From Kibdelosporangium aridum (GTDB taxonomy: Bacteria; Actinomycetota; Actinomycetes; Mycobacteriales; Pseudonocardiaceae): a stretch of 64,000 bases of DNA. Of the stretch, positions 51,701-58,811 are shown piece by piece. Within the stretch, counting starts at the first letter, position 1. Each line of letters begins with the position of its first letter. The stretch covers positions 1 to 64,000 of the forward strand of contig NZ_FWXV01000001.1 in NCBI RefSeq assembly GCF_900176515.1, read 5' to 3'. The notes under the pieces were generated by a model. It was not told where the DNA came from. It ran no database searches and saw nothing but the letters and a program-made list of their open reading frames with translations. Position numbers and translations under genes: made by a program.

Positions 51701-54700
51701 GCGGCAAAACCAGCAGCAGGGCGCGGCCGAGGCGAACGCCCAGCACGAAGCTGATGTGGCTCAGGCCGTGCAGGAGAACGCCGAAGCGCAGGCGGCTGAG
51801 CGCGGCAAGGTCGCCGAGGACGCGGCCGCGCAGCGTGAGGAGTGGCGGGCCGAGCAGGACAAGAAGATCCAGGAAACGGGCGCGGAGGCGGGCAAGGAGC
51901 ACGAGCAGGCCAGAACCGGGATCCACAAGGAGAAGACGGACGCCGACCGTGAAGGCGAGGAGCGCCAGAAGCAGGACAACGACGAGATCGCGCGGGAGCG
52001 TGAAGCAGCCGAAGAGAAGGCGCGCAAGGAGAAAGAGAGGAAGAAGGAGGAGTCGAGCGGCGGGATCTTCGGGTGGATCGCGTCGAAGGTGAAGAGCTTC
52101 TTCGAAGGGCTGCTGAACGCGATCACGGCGATCTTCGACGCGGCGATCAAGCTGGTGAACACGATCGTGCAGGGCTTCGCCAGTTTCATCACCGGCCTGA
52201 TCGACCTGGCGCGCAACGCGATCATCGGCCTGATCAACGCGTTGGCCGATGCCCTGTTGAAGCTGTGCGACATCCTGGCGATCTTCTTCCCGGAGCTGGC
52301 GGCCAAGATCCGCGCGAAGATCGAGCAGCTGCGTGACGCGGCGATCGCGGCCGTGAACGCGTTGGCGGACGCTTTGAAGGCTGGCGTCCAAGCGCTGATG
52401 AACCTGCTCGCCCAAGCCCTGACAGGATTGTTGAGGTTGCTCGAAGCGGGCCTGAAGGCAGCGGTGCAAGTGGTGCGCGCGGCGGTGGAAGGCGCCATCG
52501 AGTTCGCCCGAGCAGCAATCCAAATGCTCGGCCAATTCGCCGCGATCATCGCCGACATCGCGGCAATGGGCGTCGGTCCCTGGCTAGGCCGCCTCGGCAG
52601 CTCGGCGAAGGAAGGCATCCAGAACCACCTGTGGGGCGCGATAAAAGCGGCGGTCCGCCAATGGTTCAACGAAAAAGTCGAGTCCATCCTGGGCCTGGGC
52701 AAAGCCGTGATCAACACCCTGGTCAAGGGCTGCATCTCGATGGCCAAGATCGGCCGGATGGCCTGGGACGCGCTGATCGCCTCGCTGCCAATGATCATCA
52801 TCATGGTGGTCATCGAGCGCCTGGTCTCGTTGATCATCCCAGCGGCGGGCGCGGTCCTCGCCATCGTCCAAGGGCTCATGGCCGCGTGGGGCACGATCAG
52901 CAGGATCCTGGCGGCGATCGGCGCGTTCATCGCCTTCTTGAAGGCGGTCCGAGCCGGGCCCGCGGCCTGTCTGTTCGCTACCGCTGTCGCCGCGGGTGTG
53001 GTGGCGCTGCTGGAGTTCATCACCAACTTCCTGATGGCCAAGCTCGCCATGGCCGCCAAGGGCGTCGGCCGAACGTTGAGCGGAATGGCCAAAAAGATCC
53101 AGGCAGGCCTTCGGCGCACCGCCCGCGGACCCCGCAAAGCCACCGGCACAGCGGTGAATTCGGCCCGCCGCGACCTGAAGTCAGCGCTTGCCCCGCCCCG
53201 CCGTCCCGCCATGGGCGCCGGACCTGGCACCGCCCGCCGCCCCGGCGCACTCGCCCGTCGGCCCGGCGCTGCGGCACCCACCCGCCGCCCTCGCCCCGCC
53301 GCCGGCCCCGGCCGCCGCGCCCGCCCAGAACGTCCAGCTCCCGCTCGCCGCCGTGACCGCGACCCCGATGCACCACGCCGCCCCGGTGACCGCGATGCCG
53401 ACGCTCGTTCCCGTGACCGCGACACACCTTCACCCGGTCGCGCCCGACGCGCCGTCCGCGCGGTCGGCAATGTCCTCCGCAAGGCAGGACGCAAGATTGC
53501 CAACAGCAGACTCGGCCGCGCCCTGCGCAACAGCGTCAACAAACTCCGCGACAAATTCCGCCGCCGTCGCGACCACACCAAGGATCGCCAACGCCAGCGT
53601 GCGGCGGATCGTCGCCGCCGTAACGATCAGCAGTCTCCTCAGGCCAAACAGCGACGGCTTGAACTGATTGTGGCGCGTATTCGTCCTCGTTTGGAGAGAC
53701 TGCTCAGCCGTGGAGTTCGAGGTCCTGTCCTCCGTGTCATCTTGCAGGCCTTGCGTGTCTGGCACCGCCTGACAAGCCTGGAACTGCTTGGTACTGACAG
53801 GTTTAGAATTCGAGCAACGCTCAATCCGGGCACCGTTGTCGTGGCCGGTGTCGAGATTAATGAAGAAAGATTGCTCAGATTCATCCGCCAGGTCGCTGAC
53901 GAGATCCTCACCGCTCCTACCACTATCCGCCAGGCGGCCAAGGTGAAGACCGACCTCCAGTCGCGTGTGGTCAACCAATCCGGGAAGACGGAAGTCATTC
54001 CCGTCTATCGGCCGGCGCGTAGAACGAGCCTGCCCGCGCTACTGCGATTTCTCAAGGATCTTCCCTATCGTCGCAGTGGCCACGAAGTGATCAGTCTCTC
54101 TGGCGGTGTGGAAGTGTGGCGCCAGCAGGGGTGGTTGCCTACCAAGGGATTACCGCCCACCGTGAACAAGAAGGTCTTCGCAATGCTGGATGGCATGCGT
54201 CAGTCCGGCCGGCCGCCTTCTTATTTGGAGATAGCGGAGACAATCAAAGAAGACGCCCGCGGCAGTAAGTTCCGAGCGAAGCGTCTTGCTCGTCAGGTTC
54301 AACGTGTGATGCGTGGAAAGCCGGTGACCGGATCGGGCAGTGACTTGGCTGGTTTCCTCGGCATTCTCACGGTCGTCCAAGAGGGGCATCGCGATCCACG
54401 GTCGGCTCCGATCGTCACCACAGCGATGGCCATGCAGATCATGGCCAAGACAGGAGATGTGGACAAGAGTCTTGGGAATTTCCCGGCGGCGCCGGTTGGT
54501 TCGCAGCGCGGTATGTTCAGGTTGAGTGACTACCTGGAACGCGAAGAACGAGGTGACGTGTTGCGGAGCGGTGTCGGAGAACCACTGGGTCCTGGTGGAG
54601 AATCGACAGAATTGCAGAACCTCTCGTCCCGCGCCACCGGCGCGATGGCCGCTATGCGGCAGGTGCAACGGGACGAAGGTTCGGCGGAAAACAGTGGTCA

Positions 54701-54968
54701 GGTCGAACAAGATCTTCGTCGAGCCGAGGCTCTTCGTAAGGCGACGCGTCAACGATCTGAGCACATGGCTCGCGCGCAAGAAGTTATGGACAGAGAGATC
54801 AAGATTATTCAGATCTGGGCGGAAACTCTTGATCTGAAAGTTCTGATTGCGAATGAAGAAGATCGGACCCAGGCGCTTTTCAGGCTAATACGTCAGCGAA
54901 TGCATGCGGCGTACAACATTCCGGTGGCAGAAACTGCTGCACAATCCGCTGGCGGGGAGTTGCCGTGA
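48744..54968 (+). CDS. giant DUF4157 (eCIS core) protein with tape-measure-like region and C-terminal payload
   Basis: A 2074-residue mosaic protein. Residues about 25-120 form the DUF4157 domain with the metalloprotease-like HELLH at 104-108. Residues 262-372 are a Glu/Lys/Asp stretch, 372-600 are Pro/Ala/Glu-rich, and 602-682 are a collagen-like GPGAG repeat. Residues 963-1105 form a long charged coiled coil. Residues 1106-1452 are amphipathic and hydrophobic helices resembling a tape measure. Residues 1456-1640 are an Arg-rich linker. Residues 1640-2074 are a distinct globular tail encoded by lower-GC DNA. DUF4157 marks proteins loaded into or associated with eCIS particles. The tail function is unknown. 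Confidence 0.87.
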   Translation: MKTAAAPRQQASRKREADSTRVVRPPEFKDIVSGAGQPLDVGLRRELEERLGHDFSQVRIHADRDAAALTALLGAEAVAVGKDVFFAEGAFHPETVAGRALLTHELLHTVQVPYAPGPLRLGRSHGALSDPRSAVELEASDGSAAEVDARGAQVASWLRFTRVSADQQRAERLDPATIVDRLVAGVLRSLRGDPTDASGRVRLQFGRLAVSLRELVLDRLETRLSSAEFSRVLELVAEADAAAAGGSVESAAVPEPVTDTVDEIEASRDAESESREGQEEQDEQREEDEKAAEEEPPVEEEPSEPSEPEEPTEEEPSEEEKEKEKEEEDEEKKDKEKEDEESKDEDEKSKDKSKDKEGEKPAEEQARDAEAAAAAQPAAQAPGAMGAMQPMMGQGPAAGATPVGGATTADAQPGAERPERVEAAAMAPDSPLVRHGLVDRPDKDTVEEAERPIGLEPDAEAEIATPEPEPERAAAEPERPELKPEDFLPGSDLDVSNVPTAAQVTLPAGGAAPRPPAPPSFPAPPPTKAEQEEAEEPPAPAAPEAAEPEPSPEPATAEPELAEPERAAAEPAEPAETGPDPEPLAGPAEPQPLAAQPAAEPAGPGMGPAGPGADLGGPGVGPAGPGADLGGPGASPGGPGADFGGPEAGAAGPGAGLDGPGMGSAGPGADAGLAGPPGAGPDASLEAGGGACAGSPEPTTDGAKPEGGQGGCAAGGGGGAAPPAAEQQPPAPDVSAQQPEAALATVSTLPPDRMASSLSQVDSAVGKDVGDQQAQLQAAPPTAQRPSGAPQTLSGPPEAAPLGHTEKVTLDKIAAERAEQQKQQQAKQVQGTDPAGQASRPQVTGGTDGKITEQEARNVEEAVENVPTTDPALHATVGPVQKVELKGETDPVRTDEQSAELSQKSQEINQGGKEEAAKPLGEDQIYPNVPAETLTAEVPGGQGGGGGPVGPGAAAADQGVAVVAQQERGPQIQAGVAQGQAQMGQERQNQQQGAAEANAQHEADVAQAVQENAEAQAAERGKVAEDAAAQREEWRAEQDKKIQETGAEAGKEHEQARTGIHKEKTDADREGEERQKQDNDEIAREREAAEEKARKEKERKKEESSGGIFGWIASKVKSFFEGLLNAITAIFDAAIKLVNTIVQGFASFITGLIDLARNAIIGLINALADALLKLCDILAIFFPELAAKIRAKIEQLRDAAIAAVNALADALKAGVQALMNLLAQALTGLLRLLEAGLKAAVQVVRAAVEGAIEFARAAIQMLGQFAAIIADIAAMGVGPWLGRLGSSAKEGIQNHLWGAIKAAVRQWFNEKVESILGLGKAVINTLVKGCISMAKIGRMAWDALIASLPMIIIMVVIERLVSLIIPAAGAVLAIVQGLMAAWGTISRILAAIGAFIAFLKAVRAGPAACLFATAVAAGVVALLEFITNFLMAKLAMAAKGVGRTLSGMAKKIQAGLRRTARGPRKATGTAVNSARRDLKSALAPPRRPAMGAGPGTARRPGALARRPGAAAPTRRPRPAAGPGRRARPERPAPARRRDRDPDAPRRPGDRDADARSRDRDTPSPGRARRAVRAVGNVLRKAGRKIANSRLGRALRNSVNKLRDKFRRRRDHTKDRQRQRAADRRRRNDQQSPQAKQRRLELIVARIRPRLERLLSRGVRGPVLRVILQALRVWHRLTSLELLGTDRFRIRATLNPGTVVVAGVEINEERLLRFIRQVADEILTAPTTIRQAAKVKTDLQSRVVNQSGKTEVIPVYRPARRTSLPALLRFLKDLPYRRSGHEVISLSGGVEVWRQQGWLPTKGLPPTVNKKVFAMLDGMRQSGRPPSYLEIAETIKEDARGSKFRAKRLARQVQRVMRGKPVTGSGSDLAGFLGILTVVQEGHRDPRSAPIVTTAMAMQIMAKTGDVDKSLGNFPAAPVGSQRGMFRLSDYLEREERGDVLRSGVGEPLGPGGESTELQNLSSRATGAMAAMRQVQRDEGSAENSGQVEQDLRRAEALRKATRQRSEHMARAQEVMDREIKIIQIWAETLDLKVLIANEEDRTQALFRLIRQRMHAAYNIPVAETAAQSAGGELP
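50548..50790 (+). repeat. collagen-like GPGxG coding repeats
   Basis: About ten imperfect units encoding GPG-A/M-G-x-x-GP follow each other within the giant DUF4157 gene, with 24-36-base periodicity. The DNA is repetitive because of the peptide pattern. It is likely prone to length variation by slippage. Confidence 0.8.
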
Positions 54969-55564
54969 GTGAATCCTTCTCCTCGCGGCGTTACTTGCTC
55001 GCGCCGAAAGCGACTGACGCCGATGTTGCAGTGGTCGCCACGAAGCTGGGATGGGCGAAACTTGGCGAAATCTCCCAAAACAGCGCTGATCTGGTTTCGC
55101 GAGAGGTGATCTGGGGCGCGTCAGACCAGCTGACGCTGCACTATTCTGAAGATTTCCTTTCTCGTAGCCCTCATTTCTTCGTCACTGGACACGACCGTGC
55201 GAAGGTCGATGTCGCGGCGCGGTTCGCGCAGGGCCGGCTGCGGCCTGCCACCCTTGACGAACTTGTCGAGGCGTTCGACGACGTGTCCGGGGACTTGGCA
55301 GATGAAATCCTGGCTACCCTACGGCTGGGACTGGGTTCGCCACTCGAGTTCGACGAACGGTTTTTCGACCGCGTACGAAAATCGATGTCCAGCGCTGACG
55401 AAGGATTGCGCAGAGCTGCGGTGTGGGCGACCTTGTACGCCGTCTGGGAGCAGTACATTCCCGTTCTCCTTGAAGTCGCGGAACGTGATCACAGTGAACA
55501 GCTTCGTGCTGAAGCTCGGATGGTGATACAGGCGTACAGGATGCAGGGGGTTGGCGGTGACTAG
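54965..55564 (+). CDS. putative immunity protein for the DUF4157 payload
   Basis: A 199-residue acidic, soluble, mostly helical protein with no recognised domain. The second half has a helix-pair look (ATLRLGLGSPLEFDERFF and RRAAVWATLYAVWEQYIPVL) like HEAT or ankyrin-type repeats. Its GTG start lies inside the stop of the giant gene (GTGA), so translation is coupled. Base composition matches the low-GC tail of that gene, not the flanking tail genes. The small size and 3' coupling are what a cognate immunity protein would show, but no homology supports this. A chaperone for loading the payload is the main alternative. Confidence 0.55.
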   Translation: MSESFSSRRYLLAPKATDADVAVVATKLGWAKLGEISQNSADLVSREVIWGASDQLTLHYSEDFLSRSPHFFVTGHDRAKVDVAARFAQGRLRPATLDELVEAFDDVSGDLADEILATLRLGLGSPLEFDERFFDRVRKSMSSADEGLRRAAVWATLYAVWEQYIPVLLEVAERDHSEQLRAEARMVIQAYRMQGVGGD

Positions 55565-56201
55565 GTTTCTGGACATACCGAAGCCGATTCGGTCGGGGAT
55601 TGTGATTGTGGATCCTGAGCGGGGGACGCCGCAAAGGGTGATCGTGCTGCAGTTCAACCCGGACTCGTTGGAGCGGGGGCTGGCGCCGCAAGCGGCCGGT
55701 GCGGAGCAAGGCGACCGGACGGAAGCCCTGAGGCTCAAAGGTCCCGCCGTCGAGACCTGGAAGTTCACCGCCGAAATCGACTCCACCGACCAGCCGGAGG
55801 TTCCGGCGCCGAACGGGATCCATCCGCAGCTTGCCGCGCTTGAGATGCTCGTGCAGCCGCCGAGCGCGCGGATCAGGGCGAACCAGGCGCTCGCCGACTC
55901 CGGCACGCTGGAGATCACGCCGATCGAGAGCCCGCTGACGTTGTTCACGTGGGGACGCAACCGGGTGATGCCGGTGAGGCTCACCGAGCTTTCCATTGTG
56001 GAGGATGCCTTTGACGTCGACCTCAACCCTATTCGGGCCACGTTGTCCGTCGGGTTGAGGGTTTTGTCGTCCAGCGATCTGCCCACTGGGCATCGGGGGG
56101 CCGAGCTCTATCTCGCTCACCTCGCCCAGAAGGAGCGGCTTGCTGGGGTTGCTCCGGCCGGGCAGCTCAGTGCGTTGGGGCTTAGGGGAGGACTGGGATG
56201 A
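55557..56201 (+). CDS. tube initiator / CIS tube protein (Afp7/Pvc7-like)
   Basis: A roughly 214-residue protein with VIVLQFNPDSLERGLAPQ near the N-terminus and ELSIVEDAFDVDLNPIRATLSVGLRVL near the C-terminus, both typical of the CIS tube/initiator family that joins the inner tube to the hub. The start is GTG at 55557 with GGGGG six bases before, and a TTG six bases upstream is possible. It overlaps the previous gene by 8 bases. High GC returns here, which marks the end of the payload insertion. Confidence 0.85.
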   Translation: MTRFLDIPKPIRSGIVIVDPERGTPQRVIVLQFNPDSLERGLAPQAAGAEQGDRTEALRLKGPAVETWKFTAEIDSTDQPEVPAPNGIHPQLAALEMLVQPPSARIRANQALADSGTLEITPIESPLTLFTWGRNRVMPVRLTELSIVEDAFDVDLNPIRATLSVGLRVLSSSDLPTGHRGAELYLAHLAQKERLAGVAPAGQLSALGLRGGLG

Positions 56202-56464
56202 CTTATCCGCGTACTAGTCGGTACTTCGGGATTGAACCCGTTGTGCACGATGGGATTCCTTGTTTGCCGCCGCGTCTTTTGCCGCGACCGCCGGAGGAAA
56301 CACTTGCGGTGCATGAGGTGCGGGAGGGGGATCGTGCTGATGTGCTTGCCAACCGGTACATCGGGGATCCGGAGCAGTGGTGGCGGATCGCCGACGCCAA
56401 CCCTGTCCTTGACCCGCGGGATCTGACGAGCACTCCGGGGCGCAGGCTGAGGATCACCCAATGA
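56198..56464 (+). CDS. LysM-like small tail protein
   Basis: An 88-residue protein. The second half, VREGDRADVLANRYIGDPEQWWRIADANPVLDP in pieces, has the LysM fold pattern that ends in a basic RRLRITQ, as in tail proteins that anchor the hub (gpX/LysM class). It overlaps its neighbours by 4 bases on both sides. Confidence 0.83.
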   Translation: MTYPRTSRYFGIEPVVHDGIPCLPPRLLPRPPEETLAVHEVREGDRADVLANRYIGDPEQWWRIADANPVLDPRDLTSTPGRRLRITQ

Positions 56465-57576
56465 TTCGGATGACGTTGCTGATGGGCCCGCAGATCGTCG
56501 CGCCCGCCCCGCAGGAGGTGACCGATGCCCTGCTTTCCGCTCAGGTCACCGTCACCGCCGGGCAGCGCAGTGGGTTTCAGCTGTCGTTCGACCTCAGCCG
56601 CAATGGCTTGATCAACCGCTCCCTGCTGCCCGGCGGGCAGTTCGACCCGCAAGTGCGAATCGTCCTCACGGTCAGTTTCAAAGGGACACGAACCGTTTTG
56701 ATGGACGGCATCATCACGCGCCAGGAGGTTGGTGTCTCCGGCGTTCCTGGGCAGTCCACTTTGACCGTCACTGGTGAAGACCTGACCGTTCTGATGGATT
56801 TGGAAGAGCGGGAGGGGGTTCCGTTTCCCGCGATGGGACCGGCCGCGCGGGTTGCTGCGATCATCAGCCGGTACGCCCATTACGGCATCACGCCGCTCGT
56901 CATCCCCGAGCTCATCCCGCAGACTCCGATGCCCACTCAGCGCATCGACTTCCAGAAGGGCACCGACCTCGCCTACCTCAACGAGCTCGCCAAGGCCAAC
57001 GGCTACGTCTTCTACCTCGAACCCGGCCCGGTTCCCGGTGTCAGCCGGGGCTATTGGGGGCCTGAGGTCCGGCTCGGCGAACCGCAACACGCCATCAACG
57101 TCAACATGGACCATCTCTCCACTGTGGACCAGCTGACCTTTGGGTTCGACGGCGCCGCACGCGAACAACCCGTGGCGCGGGTTCAGATCCCGACCACGCG
57201 CACCGACGTGCTGCTGCCGGTTCCCGAAGTCAGCGTGCTGCGCCCGCCGCTTGCGAGGCGGCCCGCGCCCGCTCTCAAGAAGAAGGTCATCGACGACACC
57301 GCCAAGAAGGATGCCGCTCAGGCTTTCGCCGAGACCTTGGCCAAGGTCGTCGAATCCTCCGACGCGGTCAGCGGTTCCGGGCAACTGGATGTCGTGCGAT
57401 ACGGCCACATCCTGCGTCCACGCGAACTTGTCGGCGTCCGCGGATCCGGCATCACCTACGACGGTCTGTACTACGTCAAAAGCGTCACCCACAACCTGCA
57501 GCGCGGCTCGTACACCCAGAACTTCACCCTTGCCAGGGAAGGCCTCATCGCCCTGCACCCGACCGTCGTCCCGTAA
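56461..57576 (+). CDS. hub protein, phage late control gene D-like
   Basis: A 371-residue hub subunit related to gpD/gp27 and VgrG bases. It has the GEDLTVLMDLEER segment, the QRIDFQKGTDLAYLNELAKANGYVFYLE motif and a C-terminal YDGLYYVKSVTHNLQRGSYTQNF strand pair, all usual for this family. An Ala/Lys stretch near residues 270-285 is a linker. It starts four bases before the LysM-like stop. Confidence 0.9.
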   Translation: MIRMTLLMGPQIVAPAPQEVTDALLSAQVTVTAGQRSGFQLSFDLSRNGLINRSLLPGGQFDPQVRIVLTVSFKGTRTVLMDGIITRQEVGVSGVPGQSTLTVTGEDLTVLMDLEEREGVPFPAMGPAARVAAIISRYAHYGITPLVIPELIPQTPMPTQRIDFQKGTDLAYLNELAKANGYVFYLEPGPVPGVSRGYWGPEVRLGEPQHAINVNMDHLSTVDQLTFGFDGAAREQPVARVQIPTTRTDVLLPVPEVSVLRPPLARRPAPALKKKVIDDTAKKDAAQAFAETLAKVVESSDAVSGSGQLDVVRYGHILRPRELVGVRGSGITYDGLYYVKSVTHNLQRGSYTQNFTLAREGLIALHPTVVP

Positions 57577-57589
57577 CCGGAGGAGGCCC

Positions 57590-58102
57590 ATGCCCGAACC
57601 GAATCGTTACTTCGGCAAGTACCGTGGCACCGTCGTCAACAACGTGGATCCGATGCGGCAGGGACGCATCCAGGTCCGCGTACCCGACGTGCTCGGTGAC
57701 GCGACGTCCTCATGGGCTATGCCGTGTTTCCCGGTGACTGGGCCGAATATGGGTGTCTACACGGTTCCGCCCATCGGTGCTGGGGTGTGGGTCGAGTTCG
57801 AGCAGGGTGACGTCAGCTTCCCGATCTGGGTCGGCTGCTGGTACGGCTCCGCCGCCGAAGTACCCGCCGATGGCCTGCTCGGGGATCCGGCGCGGCCGAA
57901 CTTCGTTGTGGTGACACGAGGTCAGCACAAACTCGTGATGTCCGATCTGCCCGGCGGGCCAGGCATCACGCTGCGTGCGTCCTCCGGCGCCTCGATCGTG
58001 ATCAACGACATGGGCATCGAGATCAGCAACGGCCGTGGCGCGGTGATCTCGCTGACCGGCCAGACCGTGACCATCAACGAAGGTGCCTTCAGCATCACAT
58101 AA
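57590..58102 (+). CDS. spike protein, baseplate assembly protein V-like
   Basis: A 170-residue spike with an N-terminal OB fold (KYRGTVVNNVDPMRQGRIQVRVPD) and a GAGVWVEFEQGDVSFPIWVG core, then a short beta-helix tail with ISLTGQTVTINEG. It tips the tube with the PAAR-like protein. A GGAGGAGG site precedes ATG. The longer in-frame start at 57140 is a shadow of the hub gene. Confidence 0.92.
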   Translation: MPEPNRYFGKYRGTVVNNVDPMRQGRIQVRVPDVLGDATSSWAMPCFPVTGPNMGVYTVPPIGAGVWVEFEQGDVSFPIWVGCWYGSAAEVPADGLLGDPARPNFVVVTRGQHKLVMSDLPGGPGITLRASSGASIVINDMGIEISNGRGAVISLTGQTVTINEGAFSIT

Positions 58103-58113
58103 AGGGGGCCGGG

Positions 58114-58446
58114 ATGCCGGGGAACTTGTTGCACGTCAACGCGACCGTGCTGTGTCCGCACGGCGGGCAGGCCGCGGCCCAGCCCGCGCAGACTCGGGCG
58201 TTGGTGGACGGCCAGACGGTCACCACGATCGCCGACTTCTACACAGTGACCGGCTGTCCGTTCACCGTCGCCAACAAACCTCAGCCCTGCGTCACCGTCG
58301 AGTGGACACGCGGCAGCGCGCGGCTGCGTGCGAGTGGGACGCCGGTGCTACTGCAGGACTCCACCGGTTTCTGCTACAGCGCCGACCGCGTGCCGCAGGG
58401 TGCGCCGATGGTCACCGTCGTCCAGCAAAGGGGGACCGGCCAATGA
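58114..58446 (+). CDS. PAAR-like tip protein
   Basis: A 110-residue protein with cysteines and histidines in LLHVNATVLCPHGGQA and TVTGCPFTVANKPQPC, which is a pattern for a metal-stabilised PAAR-like cone. It has the position of the tip in other clusters. It starts with AAAGGGGG before ATG and overlaps the gp25 gene by four bases. Confidence 0.72.
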   Translation: MPGNLLHVNATVLCPHGGQAAAQPAQTRALVDGQTVTTIADFYTVTGCPFTVANKPQPCVTVEWTRGSARLRASGTPVLLQDSTGFCYSADRVPQGAPMVTVVQQRGTGQ

Positions 58447-58811
58447 GCCGCATGGACATCGCGTTTCCGTATCAAGTAGACAGTCATGGCCGGACCGCGA
58501 CCGCCGACTACGACGATCATGTCAGGGACATGATCCTGCAGTTGTTGTTCACCAGCCCGGGGGAGCGCGTGATGCGGCCCGATTTCGGCTGCGGGCTGAT
58601 GGACCTGGTTTTCGAGCCGAACAGCCCAGAGCTTGCCGCCACGTTGCAGTTGTCCGTGCAGGCCGCGTTGCAGCGTTGGCTCGGTGACGTCATCGGGATC
58701 GATGCGCTGGAAATCCTCAGCGAGGACAACGTCCTGCGCGTGCACCTGGCTTACGTCGTCCTGGCCACGGGCACCAGGCGCACTGACGCGTTCGAGGTGG
58801 AGCTACCGTGA
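58443..58811 (+). CDS. baseplate wedge protein gp25/GPW-like
   Basis: A 122-residue baseplate subunit. It has ILQLLFTSPGERVMRPDFGCGLMDLVFEP in pieces, the main motif of the gp25 (GPW) lysozyme-like family, and a C-terminal strand. It overlaps the PAAR-like stop and the next start by four bases each. The catalytic residues of true lysozymes are not evident, so the role is structural. Confidence 0.93.
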   Translation: MSRMDIAFPYQVDSHGRTATADYDDHVRDMILQLLFTSPGERVMRPDFGCGLMDLVFEPNSPELAATLQLSVQAALQRWLGDVIGIDALEILSEDNVLRVHLAYVVLATGTRRTDAFEVELP

